This document shows positions 1-20,334 of a stretch of DNA of 25,262 nt, in pieces. The notes beneath the pieces are model-generated. The model had not been told where the DNA came from, ran no database searches, and was given only the letters and a program-made list of their open reading frames with translations. Position 1 is the first letter of the stretch, and each line of letters begins with the position of its first letter. The stretch is from Pelargonium cotyledonis (lineage: Eukaryota > Streptophyta > Magnoliopsida > Geraniales > Geraniaceae). The translations under genes were made by a program, and so were the position numbers. Location: positions 1-25,262 of the forward strand of contig JAYMTA010000684.1 in assembly GCA_036897625.1 (NCBI GenBank), given 5' to 3'.

Positions 1-729
1 TATATTTCTGTGTATTGAAATTGATGATTTACATGCATACGAAGCTCTTATTTAGAGAGCAAGAAATGAAAAAAATATTGACAGACAAAATCTCTATAGG
101 GAGTGGCGGATCTTGTAAAGGGTGGCTGAGTTTGGACTTTGAGGGTGGCTTAGTTGGACTTTAAATATGATATGAGGGATATGTTATTTGACTTTGACAT
201 GCACGTCTATCATTTGAAACGTAATTTATAATTCCAAGTGTTTATCAAACTAGATTTAGCAATGACTTACCTCGGCTTTTAAGAAAAGTAGCTCTCAAAG
301 TTAGACATTTTCAATTCAAACAAATTTGAATGACTCGACTAGTTTAAATAAGAACAATGTATTATCAATTTATAGAAATTTCCAAGTGCAAACGGCTAGA
401 CAACTAGGTAAGTCATGAATTTGTATAAAATCATTGCACAAAAATGGCAACAGTGGTATGGTGATTAAGATTGCTCAACAACAAACTGCAATGTAATCAA
501 TTTGAGTGTGATTGGATCATATATTTGATTAGTCGAATTTAATATAAGAGTACTATATATGATGTAAGAACAAATGAATGACAAGTAGCCTTTCTGGTAC
601 ATGGGAAGACATTTTAGTTAGGAAGATCAGGAGATGCCTACCCATTTTCAAGTAAAAAAAAAGATTAAAACAAGAATATGAAGGGAAAAAAGTGGCACAG
701 TTGAAATTTTCATTTATATTTTAATATTA
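1..729. other. AT-rich intergenic DNA, no gene seen
   Basis: No ORF of useful length occurs on either strand. Two near repeats of GGGTGGCT(G/T)AG (119-128 and 144-153) lie close together. I see no RNA gene, array or identifiable element. Confidence 0.5.
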
Positions 730-1010
730 TATTCTAACACGCTCTTTCACGTGTAAGCTGGTTATGACTTCGCATGTGAATCGATGAGAGATAGATAGAG
801 AACTCAACTCATTTTCATTTTAACTTTACAGATGAACCGATATGAGTAGACAGAGAACTCATACTTGTTTTTGACTTTGTAGGTGGGCTGAAAGGAGAAT
901 TAGATAGAGAGTTTGACCTATTTTCAATATATTTTTTTATTATGAAAAACCCGACATATAGATAGCAAGACTATGATACCATGTTAGATAACCAACTCAA
1001 CTATAATAAA
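730..1010. repeat. Decayed dispersed repeat of the 'CTGATACCATGT' type with internal subrepeats
   Basis: The segment runs from CTAACACGCTCTTTCACGTG (735-754) to GATACCATGTTAGATAACC (974-992). This pairing of an upstream CACGTG stretch with 'gataccatgttaga' is familiar from dispersed non-coding repeats in many eudicots. Inside are about three degenerate ~55-60 base units, each with a form of AGATAGAGAACTCA followed by a T-rich stretch ending in TTTACAG or TTTGTAG. It encodes nothing. The family assignment is from memory. Confidence 0.4.
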
Positions 1011-1697
1011 TTTAAACCGATAGTTAACGTCGGCATTTTTACGTCAACATTAGGTGGGCATGCAATGCAACCACCCTCCTTGTTTTGAGCTTAATAAGGT
1101 AGGCACCTGGGAGATAAACAGGGGTGTTTCTTTATTGGAATTGAACAATTTGTGAAATGGAGATGAGATTGAAACTGGGAAATGGGTGTTGATGGAATTG
1201 ATGAATCAATGAAACACCTAGTAATGTAGCCACGAGAAAGTAGTTGGTTCATATTTTGAGGTTGTGTCAAGTGGTCCAGCTAGCTCTACGCACTCTCACA
1301 CCTCAATCTGTGGTCCAATAATCCAATACATTCATAAGCATAGACTAACAAGGAGCCACCCCAGCAGCAACCATAATCAATATTGAAGATTATTTGAAAA
1401 ACATAACAACCGACATAACATAACATAACACTGCTAGGCTCGATGAAAGCAATCAATTGTAATACATGTATGTATATATAGGTAGTACGTAATTAATTAG
1501 AGTGCGTCTATGTAGAAAACACATGCGATACGGTAAAGAGGAGATCGAATGTGAAACAAGGTTGTCACAAAATGAGCCAAGGTGGTCCTGAGAAAGAGAG
1601 ATGAGCTGGCGTAGAAATGTACTAGCTAGCTAGCTAGCAACAATGAATTGAAGATGGAGAGGTCGCTATCTTACACAAAGAAGGAAAGAGAAGCTTA

Positions 1698-1800
1698 CTA
1701 TAAATTCAGGGCTGTCTACTAGCCATCTCAGCTAGCTTATCAACTTCTTTTTTGTTTCTTCTTCACTACCACCTCCACCACATATAGTTTTCATTCCGTT
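1698..1800 (+). promoter_or_regulatory. Promoter-like segment with CT-rich leader but no ORF
   Basis: CTATAAAT at 1698-1705 is a good plant TATA box. It is followed about 35 bases on by a pyrimidine-rich leader (1741-1790, TTCTTTTTTGTTTCTTC and CACCACCTCCACC), like a plant 5' UTR. No open frame of useful length follows. Instead an inverted-repeat element begins at 1845. It could belong to a non-coding transcript, a gene broken by that element, or be chance. Confidence 0.3.
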
Positions 1801-1844
1801 GGAAATATCATTAAATATCTCAATATCTGAACATTCAAGTGAGT

Positions 1845-2268
1845 GAAATATATCATTTTGGTCCTTTAACTGTTCGTTTTGTTCTAAATCGGTATTCGAT
1901 ATTTATTTTTGTTTCAATTTGATCTCAAAATTATTCATATTGCTTCCATGATACTTCACTTAGCTCAATTTACAGATGAAACTAGTTTGAAAAGAAATTG
2001 TATAGATGGATCAAATTGGACAAAATTGGCTATCGACAAATTTTATTCCAAATTGGTCAAATAATTAAATTTAGTCAACATAAATTCCATATCAACAAAA
2101 AAAATTCAAAAATATATTGTCATGTAAGCCTAATTTGATGGAACCAATACGGATTGGACCAATTCGAAACATATCAATATTATTTGTCACTAAATTGACA
2201 CATGAACTATATTTGATACTAATTCGGAACAAAATGAACAGTTAGGAGATGAAAATGAAACATTTTCC
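1845..2268. mobile_element. Inverted-repeat (MITE-like) element, ~420 bp
   Basis: The left arm (1845-~1955) and the reverse complement of the right arm (~2160-2268) align over about 100 bases with roughly three quarters identity by eye. The best blocks are CTAACTGTTC-like (left TTTAACTGTTCGTTTTGTTC, right CCTAACTGTTCATTTTGTTC) and TCAATTTGATCTCAAAATTA against its partner. The ~200-base centre is AT-rich with no ORF. This is the structure of a non-autonomous DNA transposon with long terminal inverted repeats, or a foldback element. I could not identify a clean target-site duplication, so the ends may be off by several bases. Confidence 0.6.
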
Positions 2269-3080
2269 ATAAAGTAACAAATAAAACCTGCTGGAACACA
2301 GAATACAACCTTTTCTAGCTCAAAAAGATACATGCACCCAAGGCAAAAAGATTCAACTTTCATTTCACATGCTTAAATAAAAACCCCACACAAATCACAT
2401 TTTGCATCTGAAAATATGCAGCAGATGAAGGATCATATATATATATATGATAAAACCAGTAGAATGAACACACAACAAATATGCAAGACTGCACTATAAA
2501 TGAACACAGAGCTCAGCTGGTTCTTCCGGAGTGCTTCCAGTTCGCATCATGAAAGACGGAAAACATAGAAGCATAACCGCTCACCTTTCTGTAGATACAA
2601 GTAAACGAGAACGAAAACAGAAATCTAAGAGACAACTGGACACTCGAATAATGCAAATAATAACTCACGAATTCCTGATAAAAGAAATTAAATGTGTTCA
2701 TTCAACACTTATAGTTATGTAATAGTAATCAAGAAATAATGGTAATGGGGGGTGATGAAAGCAACCCAGCCCCCTCCCGAAAACTTTCTAAAATTAAAAA
2801 GAATTTTCTTCCATAGATGGTCACAGGTGTAATTTATCCTCTTTGTTTGGTATGTCCCTCTGCTCTTCAGTTGTTACTATGTTACAGTCATCTTTGGCAC
2901 CTTCTTTAAGCTACACTCCTCCCATTTTCATCCATTGCTGAAAACTCTAAACTACACAATGCCAAAGACCAAAGAATGCTCTACGTTTTGAGATGATACT
3001 TGTAAGACTAAGATGGCAAAATTGTTCAAAATATTCACCAATGACGACAAAATCACCAACAGTAATTTTCTACTCTCAGG
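2269..3080. other. Downstream region of the UBP8-type gene, including its 3' UTR
   Basis: This lies directly after the UBP8-type stop codon on the minus strand, so part of it (probably a few hundred bases below 3080) is 3' UTR. I found no clean AATAAA on the minus strand to fix the poly(A) site; GGATAAATT near 2830 is a weak alternative. A short (AT)n run sits at 2437-2448. The small overlapping ORFs at 2513-2722 on both strands look like chance. Confidence 0.45.
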
Positions 3081-12635
<9,555 letters not shown>

Positions 12636-12790
12636 GTTAGAGAGGGAAAGTACAAAGAGATTGAAAGTGAGGCCTAGAAATGAATTGAAAAAATGCAGAT
12701 CATCTGAGAGAGAAGGAGAGAGACGGGCGGATTTGCAGAGAAACTGGTGGAGCTTTTTTCTGTGAAGAGGATTCAATTCAAGGAGGGAAA

Positions 12791-12800
12791 TGTATATATG
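12791..12800 (-). promoter_or_regulatory. Candidate TATA box of the UBP8-type gene
   Basis: On the minus strand this reads CATATATACA, about 155 bases upstream of the chosen ATG. It is followed by a CT-rich leader (12780-12640) typical of plant 5' UTRs. Transcription would then start near 12765. This supports the MDGLPEDF start over an in-frame ATG farther upstream at 12860, which would lie before the TATA box. The placement is inference from sequence only. Confidence 0.45.
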
Positions 12801-12909
12801 TCTTCTTTTTTTTTCTGTTGTGTGTTGTGTAAGAATATGCGAAATGCAATATGGTTTCATCCAAATAAAAATATGCAGATCAGATTGATGATTGAGGAAA
12901 GGCAGTCTA

Positions 12910-12934
12910 TTTTTTTTTTTTTTTTTTTTTTTTT
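12910..12934 (+). repeat. Poly(T) tract, 25 T
   Basis: An uninterrupted run of 25 T lies just upstream of the UBP8-type promoter. On the minus strand it is a poly(dA:dT) tract, the kind of sequence known to disfavour nucleosomes at promoters. It is also a site of likely length variation or sequencing error. Confidence 0.9.
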
Positions 12935-13792
12935 AAAAATTTAATATAGAGGCAACTTTGCAAAATAAGCTAAATTAATAATTACTGTATAATAATTATT
13001 ATTATTATATACTGGTGAGATATTTTCAGTCATTTAAAGAAAGAAGAAAAAAAATTATTTTCAACAGTTACAAAGAGACTTGCAGTTTTGTTGGTGGTAT
13101 CAAAATTTTAAAAATTACCTAGTTTATGAAATTTGTTTGAATCTGAAACAAATTAAATTTTGACTGAAATTATTGAAACCATTTTCAGAAATGAGGACCT
13201 AGCTTAGGCTCTACTACCATGGAAGTGCAACAGAAAATGACATCCATTTTGCTGCAAAGAATCTTTGTTTTGCTTTTGCTAGGCTTTAAATTCAATAGCT
13301 GGACCTGAGCATTTAAATCAACTGTATTATTATAGCATAACATCATCTACTCATTACAAGTAACCTATCTTGTTATAGCATAATATCATCTACCTTAACC
13401 ACCAACTCTAGCCAAGTTAGAGATGGGGTCCATGCATATTTTGTGGCCTACTACAATTGATATTGTGATTTTTTTGTGCCATCAACATGCACTAATTAAT
13501 CTGAAAATATGGGCAACATCAGCAAATATCACCATCTATTACCATACACTTGTCAACATTCGCGCGCCGGCGCATGCATTTTTCATCCTAAATACGAATA
13601 ACAGAGAGCAATGTGGCTCACTAAGGAAACTTTAACAAAGTAGTATACAAACAAATAACAAATCATAGGGAACTGCAGATACTACACAAATTACAAATCT
13701 GCCGGTATATATGAGTATGACTATAAGCAGCCTAACAACCTGAACTCTCCCCATGACAGACAAAAAGTATACACAAGTTGTCCTTGAGCTGC
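12935..13792. other. Intergenic region between the UBP8-type and coiled-coil genes
   Basis: This holds the far upstream region of the UBP8-type gene and the 3' UTR of the coiled-coil gene (below 13792). It contains a 21-base direct repeat, TTATAGCATAA(C/T)ATCATCTAC (one mismatch), at 13330-13350 and 13373-13393. An isolated GC palindrome, GCGCCGGCGC, occurs at 13564-13573. No further gene was seen. Confidence 0.5.
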
Positions 13793-16700
13793 TTAGTAAT
13801 AGCGAGAGCTTGTGTTGTTGTATACCCGGCCTCCAGGGTATGCTGGACCTCCTCTGGGTTCATATCCGTGATCCCTGGCTCCCTCAAGATATCGAGCTCG
13901 CTCTCTGTAGTTATCGTACTGGTTGTTATGTGTTCGGGCTACTTCTCCACCAGCAGCAACTGGGGCTGCCACACCACTATAACCATGAAAATCACCAGGG
14001 CCCATGATACTGTTAGGGTATTGATCCATCACTGCTTGTTGATATTGGTGCTGGCGGGCTTGAGATTCTTTTCTAAGGAACTCGTCTCTATGACTGGCAT
14101 GACGAGCTCGAAGTGCTGCAAGTTGTTCCTCATACCTAGCATTAATTGCATTTACTTTCTAAAAGAGGAAAAAAGACACTGTTAGGTAAGGTAAGCTAAG
14201 CTACCAAGCTGAACAATATCTTGAGTAAGAGGTTCATTTGACATGGTAAGACATTAGTAAAAAGAGAAATGAGGGGTGAAAATTAATATGGGAACTCCAA
14301 TGGTTCATCTGACTCTCTGGCTTAAGTGCCAAAACTGAAGAACATGGCAACAGTTTGTATAAAACCAAAACATAATAATAAGCCCCGACATAAATCAAAT
14401 TATAATTCAATGACACCCAAAAACAAAAAATATATAAAGGCATGAACAGTATGTCCTATAGGCAGAGATATTGTCAACCGTCACCGGTGTAGAGCCATGA
14501 ACCCCACATATAAGTCTTTAAACCTAATCTCTTGTAATTATTGCTTCTTAATGGGTGCTGCTGAGGAGTTCAAGGTAAATGTATTCTTCTCGTTTTTATC
14601 AAAGGTTATTTAGGCTAGATATTTGTTTTTAGAAAGATAGATTATCAGTCTTTGTTATGTCTTGGGTTGGAAGAATTTAAAATAATTTGCCTCCAACAAG
14701 TCAATCAATACAAATAGGGGCCTTTATTTTTATTGTTTCTACTAGCTCTATGTAGTTTGTGTTTATGAAACACATGAACTAACTATTATTTTCAATATTT
14801 TATACCTCTAAAATATCTCTCTTTTCTTAACCCAAGAGATTCTAGAATCTAAATCTACAATTATTATCAACTACATAATTTATTTAAACTAACCTCACGG
14901 TGTCTAGCATTTTCCGCATCCTCTGCATCAGTCTGTTCCTTGGTTAGTTTCATAATGTCATCATGGAATTTCTGCTCTAGGCCCTCAAAAGTACACGACA
15001 AAGAATCATCCTCGTATCCAATCTCCATGTCTTCTTCATGGGGTTGAGATCTGGGATCATTATTGCCTTGTTTCTCTAAGGCCATATTAGGATCTGGCCT
15101 CTGACCATGGTAATAGGATCTAGATGCATCACGTCCTTGACCTACATCACATCAAACATGTTTTAACTTTTGAATAAGTAAACTTACTGGATCCTAAAAG
15201 AGCATTGCTTATCAGAAATCAGAATGAAAATAGCCTACAGGTCACAAATCTTTTCTTGACTACAGAATTCCATTGCTTTATTTGTAAATGTAATGTGATA
15301 CTAGCCAATCAAAAAATGACAACAAGAGCATGGTGAACATACAAAAAATAAAGACAGATACATATGTTGTGAGTACCATATATGATAGCACCATGTTAGA
15401 GTCCAATGCACACTTAAATGTCAAATGATGCCATAATATTCACTTTAAATTTGACATTATACTTAATTGTCACATTCGCATGGTAAATGTGAATCTAGAC
15501 TCATTTGAACAATGGTAAATAAAAAGAAAAAGAAATTCAGTACAATAATGGAAAAAAATGATTATGTCCTTCCAATGACATCTAATGATTAGAACATTAT
15601 TCTTGAAGAATTCATAAAGCAGATATATTTTTAAGTTGATAAGAGTGAGAACAAAAGGCAACACTTAATATAGTTATCCCCATCACCCTATCACAGATAA
15701 AGCATAATTTAAAAGGGAAAAAATCCCGTCTAAATGCCAATGGTTTCATTTACTCTTTCTTCTTCTTTTTCTTATTTTGTGACCACAATTTGACAGCCCA
15801 CTAATATATGGAAAAAATACAATTGACTGTTCAAGTATTTGCACACAAAAAAACTGAAGCAAGGAGAAATGTACATATCGAAGAATCCAGTGCCTCCCCA
15901 AACACCAAAGTCCCATGAGGAAGGACAAATCAAGGCACCTAATGGATAAAGGAGTAAGAATTTTCACTCTGTTTTTACTTGTTTTATTGGAACTTCAATG
16001 CCAAATTTTATATTTATTTGATAGGCAAAGCCAAATATTATATAGCAATGGCAACAGATCACCATGCAACATAAGCAACCAGAGTAACCTATGAAGTGAG
16101 TTTTTAAGTTGGGATTAGTTTTAAATAGGGTTTCTGAATCCCTCTAAAGGCTATCATTTCCTATCCATTGAAAACAAAATATAAATTGGAACTTCTGCTC
16201 CTTTCTAACAAATGACAATTATGTGCAGGGCACTGGTGATTTGCTATACTCTCACAATCCAGTAATCCACTCATCCCTGCATCAAAGTAGTTACATATAA
16301 ACTTACACATAAGACGGTCCTTCATCTACACTGTTAAATGGAGGTTAAAGTTGAGACCTTAGGCCATCCCAAACTAGACAAATTTAAGATTAATGCCTCA
16401 GCCAAGATAATCTGTCCTGACACATTCAAATACATATAAGCAGACACGTGGCTACTTTTTTGTATTTTTGCCGCATGTGGAAAACGTTATCATATGAAAT
16501 ACCAGAAACAAAGAGTTTTTGCCAAATTAGGAAATACATTAACGTCGTGATGAGATGCCATAAAAGATCAAATCAGCCATTCCTAATATGAATCACAGTA
16601 GTGTATTGAATGCCCACCACACAAATCATCTATGTGAATACGTATCGTTCTGAGGTTATGCACAGTAAAAAGAATTTAGGACAGACAGGGATAGATATTA

Positions 16701-16951
16701 AGCTACCACTTGCCTTCATTAAACATATGAGGAGCTACTGGATTCGAGATTTTTGACCCATCTCTTTCCCATCGCCACTGTACATCTCCTTTAGTATTCG
16801 TAAATGGCTGGTCCCTCTCGGGAGTGAAGGTCTCTAATGTTCCTTGGAAATGATTCGACTTGTTTTCCACCCGACGACTAGATGTATGCTGCATCTGCGA
16901 ACTAGCATAGGCATCGGGACCTGAATCAGCATATTGTCCCTGCCGTCTCAT
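13793..16951 (-). CDS. Uncharacterised plant coiled-coil protein with Gly/Tyr/Arg-rich tail (complete, 283 aa)
   Basis: The coding exons are 16951-16714, 15141-14894 and 14158-13793 (852 nt, ending SSRYY and TAA). A TGA lies in frame just upstream of the ATG, which fixes the start. Residues 1-80 are polar and likely disordered (RRQGQYADSG; Arg- and Gln-rich, with WRWERDG near 69-75). Residues 114-125 are acidic (HEEDMEIGYEDD). Residues ~130-205 are highly charged and helical, with a heptad-like pattern (EGLEQKFHDDIMKLTKEQ, then ALRARHASHRDEFLRKE), so a coiled coil is likely. The tail (~206-283) is Gly/Tyr/Arg/Asn-rich and ends in RYY. There is no signal peptide, membrane segment or enzyme motif. 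The first intron within the CDS uses a GC donor. I recall similar unnamed proteins across plants but no function. A nuclear or RNA-associated scaffold would fit the RG/Y-rich tail, but that is a guess. Confidence 0.9.
15142..16713 (-). other. GC-AG intron in the coiled-coil protein gene
   Basis: The exon ends GAA G and the intron starts GCAAGT (16713-16708), the strong consensus for the minor GC donor class. The acceptor is GATGTAG, ending at 15142. Joining gives the codons GAA GGT CAA GGA and an open frame. The nearby GT alternatives (GTGGTA at 16709, GTAGCT at 16706) both put the next exon into a frame that meets TGA within a few codons. Confidence 0.8.
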
Positions 16952-16986
16952 CTCTGTTACCAATCAGCTCGGTTGGAAAGGTGTAC

Positions 16987-17559
16987 CTAGCAAGCATAAG
17001 AACCAACTGAAATGAACCTCAAAATTTCAAATTATGCGCAGACTTAAGTAGAGGGTGACATCACAATGAAATAATGGCAACATGAAATACTACTCGAAAA
17101 GTATGGAATTTCATTTTCAATAGAGCATAGAATTTCTTTGTCTTAATTTCTTTGAACTCCCATCGCCATCCCCCCGACATGATTACATGAATCGTGCGGC
17201 AAGAAACGTAGATATATCTAAAATGTTTTAAATATAATGATGTCATATTTTGGCTTATGAACACAGTAAAGCTTACAGTAATGCAAACATAAACAAGAAC
17301 ATTGACATGCACAAGCACAGAACTTAGATACATATACATTCGATCAAATATGAGATGTGCAAGCAGAACAAAACCCACCAAATTACAATGATGCTTCTAT
17401 GAACCCCCAGATATAATGCCCACAATGAATTTCAGCTGGAGATTCAATAATGGACCCTACTGATAATCGAATCCAAATCCATCAAGATACATATCTAAGA
17501 AGAAAAAAAAATGAAAACAAGCGAATTATAAATAATCTGAAGAATACAAAATTGTGTAC
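16987..17559 (-). other. 5' UTR intron of the coiled-coil protein gene
   Basis: On the minus strand a donor (TTTTAG then GTACAC, at 17559) and an acceptor (GCTTGCTAG, ending at 16987) bracket 573 AT-rich bases. The upstream leader exon ends at 17560 and runs back through a purine-rich stretch (AGAGGAAGAAGATC) to somewhere near 17650-17700. The downstream exon holds 35 untranslated bases before the ATG at 16951. A leader intron explains why the ATG lies ~750 bases from the promoter motifs. It is inferred from splice consensus; no transcript data were available. Confidence 0.6.
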
Positions 17560-17709
17560 CTAAAATTGATACGTTTGAATGATCTTCTTCCTCTAGCCTT
17601 GAAGGCTTGAGCAGTGAATGAGAAATGAAGAAGACGAGCTCTGTTTCGGAGGCAATAAAACCCCAATCACTGGTTCTGGTTCGTAATCATTAAAGGCTCT
17701 GTGAATCGG

Positions 17710-17774
17710 TAGGGTTGAGACCAGGGCCTTCCTATTTTGGATTTTGGCCAACTGGTTCCATGGGCCACAGCCCA
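17710..17774 (-). promoter_or_regulatory. Telo-box and paired site II motifs in the coiled-coil gene promoter
   Basis: TAGGGTT at 17710-17716 is the reverse of the telo-box core AACCCTA. Two site II elements (TGGGCY) lie at 17761-17766 and, inverted, at 17769-17774. In plants this combination is known from promoters of ribosomal-protein, translation and cell-cycle genes, usually TATA-less. The spacing places the start of transcription near 17640-17700. The motifs are seen directly; the regulatory role is inferred. Confidence 0.5.
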
Positions 17775-17881
17775 CAACACTCCAAACTCGGACCGGACTG
17801 AACCGAAAGTTGTTTTATTTGAAGAGAGAAAAAAAAAGCATTTCAATGGAAAATTTTTGAAAATAAAATAAATATGAAATT

Positions 17882-17932
17882 AATAATGATAAAAATAATT
17901 TCGTCAAAAAAAAATAATGATAAAAATAATTT
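17882..17932 (+). repeat. Two exact 20-base direct repeats
   Basis: AATAATGATAAAAATAATTT occurs at 17882-17901 and again at 17913-17932, separated by CGTC and a short A run. It looks like a local slippage or duplication event in AT-rich DNA upstream of the coiled-coil gene promoter. Confidence 0.8.
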
Positions 17933-17934
17933 GG

Positions 17935-19190
17935 TTAGAACTGGACTAAATCTATACTGAACGAATAAGGTTCGATCCAGATCGAAATGCGGTAAGTTGT
18001 GTCCAAAAATTCGGTTCACCCCTACTAGCATGGACTAGGATTGATGTTTGTATGGTCTCCACAGCTCTACACAAACAAACATCTTTTACTAAAAATGTCA
18101 ATTAATTTTCATCAAATGTATAAATAGAGATTTCATATTTTTTTTATATTGTACAAATAAGCATGTAAGTTATGAAAATCAATTTGACCCATTTATAATG
18201 ATTTTGCAATGAAATATGATAAGATGGTTGAAATCATGACAATTTGATTTGTTATAAAACATAACAAAGTTTTGTAACTTCAATCAAATGGAGTTGACAA
18301 AAATAAATGAAAATCATACTATGTATGTTAAAATTGGTGATATAACACGAGAAGATGCCACATCAACAATTTGAGCAATTCTAAGCTCTCATAATACAAA
18401 TTGTCCTTCATTAACTAATAATAATAACTAATAATATTAATTATGACAATAACTATTATATATATATGACATACTACAGTAAATAAAGATGACATATCTA
18501 AACAATTGTAGAATTGCTTTAGCTAATACAAGTCTCGAGAAAGATCACAAATCTGTTTTGTAACTCTATTTATATACAAGTTTATACACTCGCCATATTC
18601 TCCTTTCACAAATCCATGACCTAACAATCTTATACTCTTTTCTGACTTTTCAGGTAGTTTCTTCAGCAGATTAGAGGGTATGCAGTTTCTGTTTGCACTC
18701 ATTTGATGAACTTTTTGAGGTCGTTATTGCTTCATCTCCACTCAAGTACAAGCATTCTTTCTGCATTAAGAAAGATTTAGAATATGAAATGATGGTATCT
18801 AGAAACTATATATTTTATGCGATGAGTAAAAAGGGTTTAATTCTCTTGATGATTTTGTTGATACAATAAGGATATATATATACACCCACATAACAGCTAC
18901 TAAGAAATGGAAATAAATCATATACAATCATACCATAAATGCAGTGAGAGTCAACGATATTATATATGGAAGCCAATATATGGATCCGAAATTCATGTTG
19001 ATTATTATGATAATTAATTCATCAATTGTGCATTGTTTGCATTTTATAATATTCTATGGATTTGTTAATGTTATATAACCTCCTTTTTTATGCAAGAATT
19101 CATATTCATCTGTGTTGTGCTCTTACGAGATTCTGTAATATTTGAATAGTTTATATAATACTATTTCTCCCATAATCTAATCACTTACAA
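17935..19190. other. AT-rich intergenic DNA, no gene seen
   Basis: No coding signal on either strand. The stretch at 17940-18030 contains GGTTCGATCC and CGGTTCACCCCTACTAG, phrases common in decayed plant transposons, but I could not define an element. Simple AT runs lie at 18450-18470 and 18870-18885. Confidence 0.45.
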
Positions 19191-19194
19191 GAAG

Positions 19195-19790
19195 AATGAA
19201 GGCAACAACTTTAAACCTTTCAAAAAAATCTCTAAATTAGTATCTCAAAACTAATCTCAATATATATACACACACGCCTGTCAAAATTCAACATAAATAT
19301 AAATTGAATAAAAATGATAACGGTTATAAACCAACACAAACATAAATTGAAATGATAACATAAACCAACACAAACATAAATTGAAACGATAACCAAGTAT
19401 GGTAAATATTATAAAAATGCGTTGAATTAGTAATTTAGTATCTAAAAAGAACCTAAATTCAGAAACCCGTAATCACACAATAAAATTTAGATAAATATTA
19501 TAGTAAACATATATATAAATTGAATAAAAAATACTCAAATTTGATAATTTCTTTAAAACTCTAAATCAATAATCTGAGAAATCAACACAAAGAAAATCTC
19601 AACGAAAAAGAAAAAGATTTGGATAAATCTTATAATCCAAACACAAGTGTAAATCCAAAAAATATTGAGTTTGATATTTGTTTTAAGAATCTTTATAGTA
19701 GTTGCTCAACAATGATCTCAAAATCAGAAACTTCACAAAATACATTTAGATAAATATTGTAATACAGAGTATGAAGAATCTGATATTTTT
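19195..19790. repeat. Degenerate AT-rich tandem repeat region
   Basis: Related blocks recur. AAATTTAGATAAATATTATAG near 19483, GATTTGGATAAATCTTATAA near 19616 and CATTTAGATAAATATTGTAA near 19743 are each preceded by a CAGAAAC/GAGAAATCA-ACACAA-like stretch, so the spacing is about 130 bases. ATAAATTGAATAAAAA also occurs twice (near 19300 and 19514). It reads as a decayed minisatellite-like array, possibly inside the Helitron whose end is at 20372. Confidence 0.5.
19326..19393 (+). repeat. Tandem duplication of a 34-base unit
   Basis: Two adjacent units (19326-19359 and 19360-19393) begin ATAAACCAACACAAAC and end in GATAAC. They differ at one base (T versus C, six bases before the unit end). 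The near identity shows a recent duplication within the older degenerate array. Confidence 0.9.
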
Positions 19791-20334
19791 AAGAAGGAGC
19801 TCCGTGGCTCCAGCTCCTTCTCCCAATCACTACGCCAATAGTCGATAACGGCTGGGTTAAACATTTTAGGGTTTCTGTTTTGATTTTTTTTTTTTTTGGT
19901 AGAAAAAAGCAAAGGGTTTCTGTTTTGATTTTTAGATATTTTCAATATTACTGTATAATATTTTTATTAGACAGCACGGAGTGCTTGCTTAAGTTTGTTT
20001 TTTAGTTTTGAAACTCTAGGTTTAAATTTGTTTTGAGAATAAATTTATTATTATACATAGTAGTATATGTTTATAAAATTTGAGATTAATATCTTTTGAC
20101 AAAGAAATTAATATTTTTAAATATCATTAAATTATGCATTTAATAATTTTTTTTATTTTAAAAGATTTATTTTTTTGTTATTCGTATATCAAATTAAAGC
20201 TTCGTTATTAATATCATATCATTTAAATGGTAAATAAAACATATATAACTCATTCTTTGTTTTAAATTTTTCAATAAATCAAATGTAATTTTTTGTTTGT
20301 TCTCTTAATCTAAAAACATTTCGTATTATATTAA

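Noticed and set aside
1622-1638. CTAGCTAGCTAGCTAGC run considered as a functional site.
   Set aside because: It is a simple four-base microsatellite with no other signal around it.
13753-14185. Two overlapping plus-strand ORFs (84 and 135 codons).
   Set aside because: They lie antisense to the last coding exon of the coiled-coil gene, and their composition is explained by the Gly/Arg/Tyr codons on the other strand.
17593-17775. A possible 60-codon upstream ORF in the leader of the coiled-coil gene.
   Set aside because: Its ATG overlaps the site II promoter motifs, so it most likely starts upstream of the transcription start.
18020-18030. CCTACTAG considered as a second Helitron end.
   Set aside because: No hairpin precedes it, and the context looks like a different decayed repeat.
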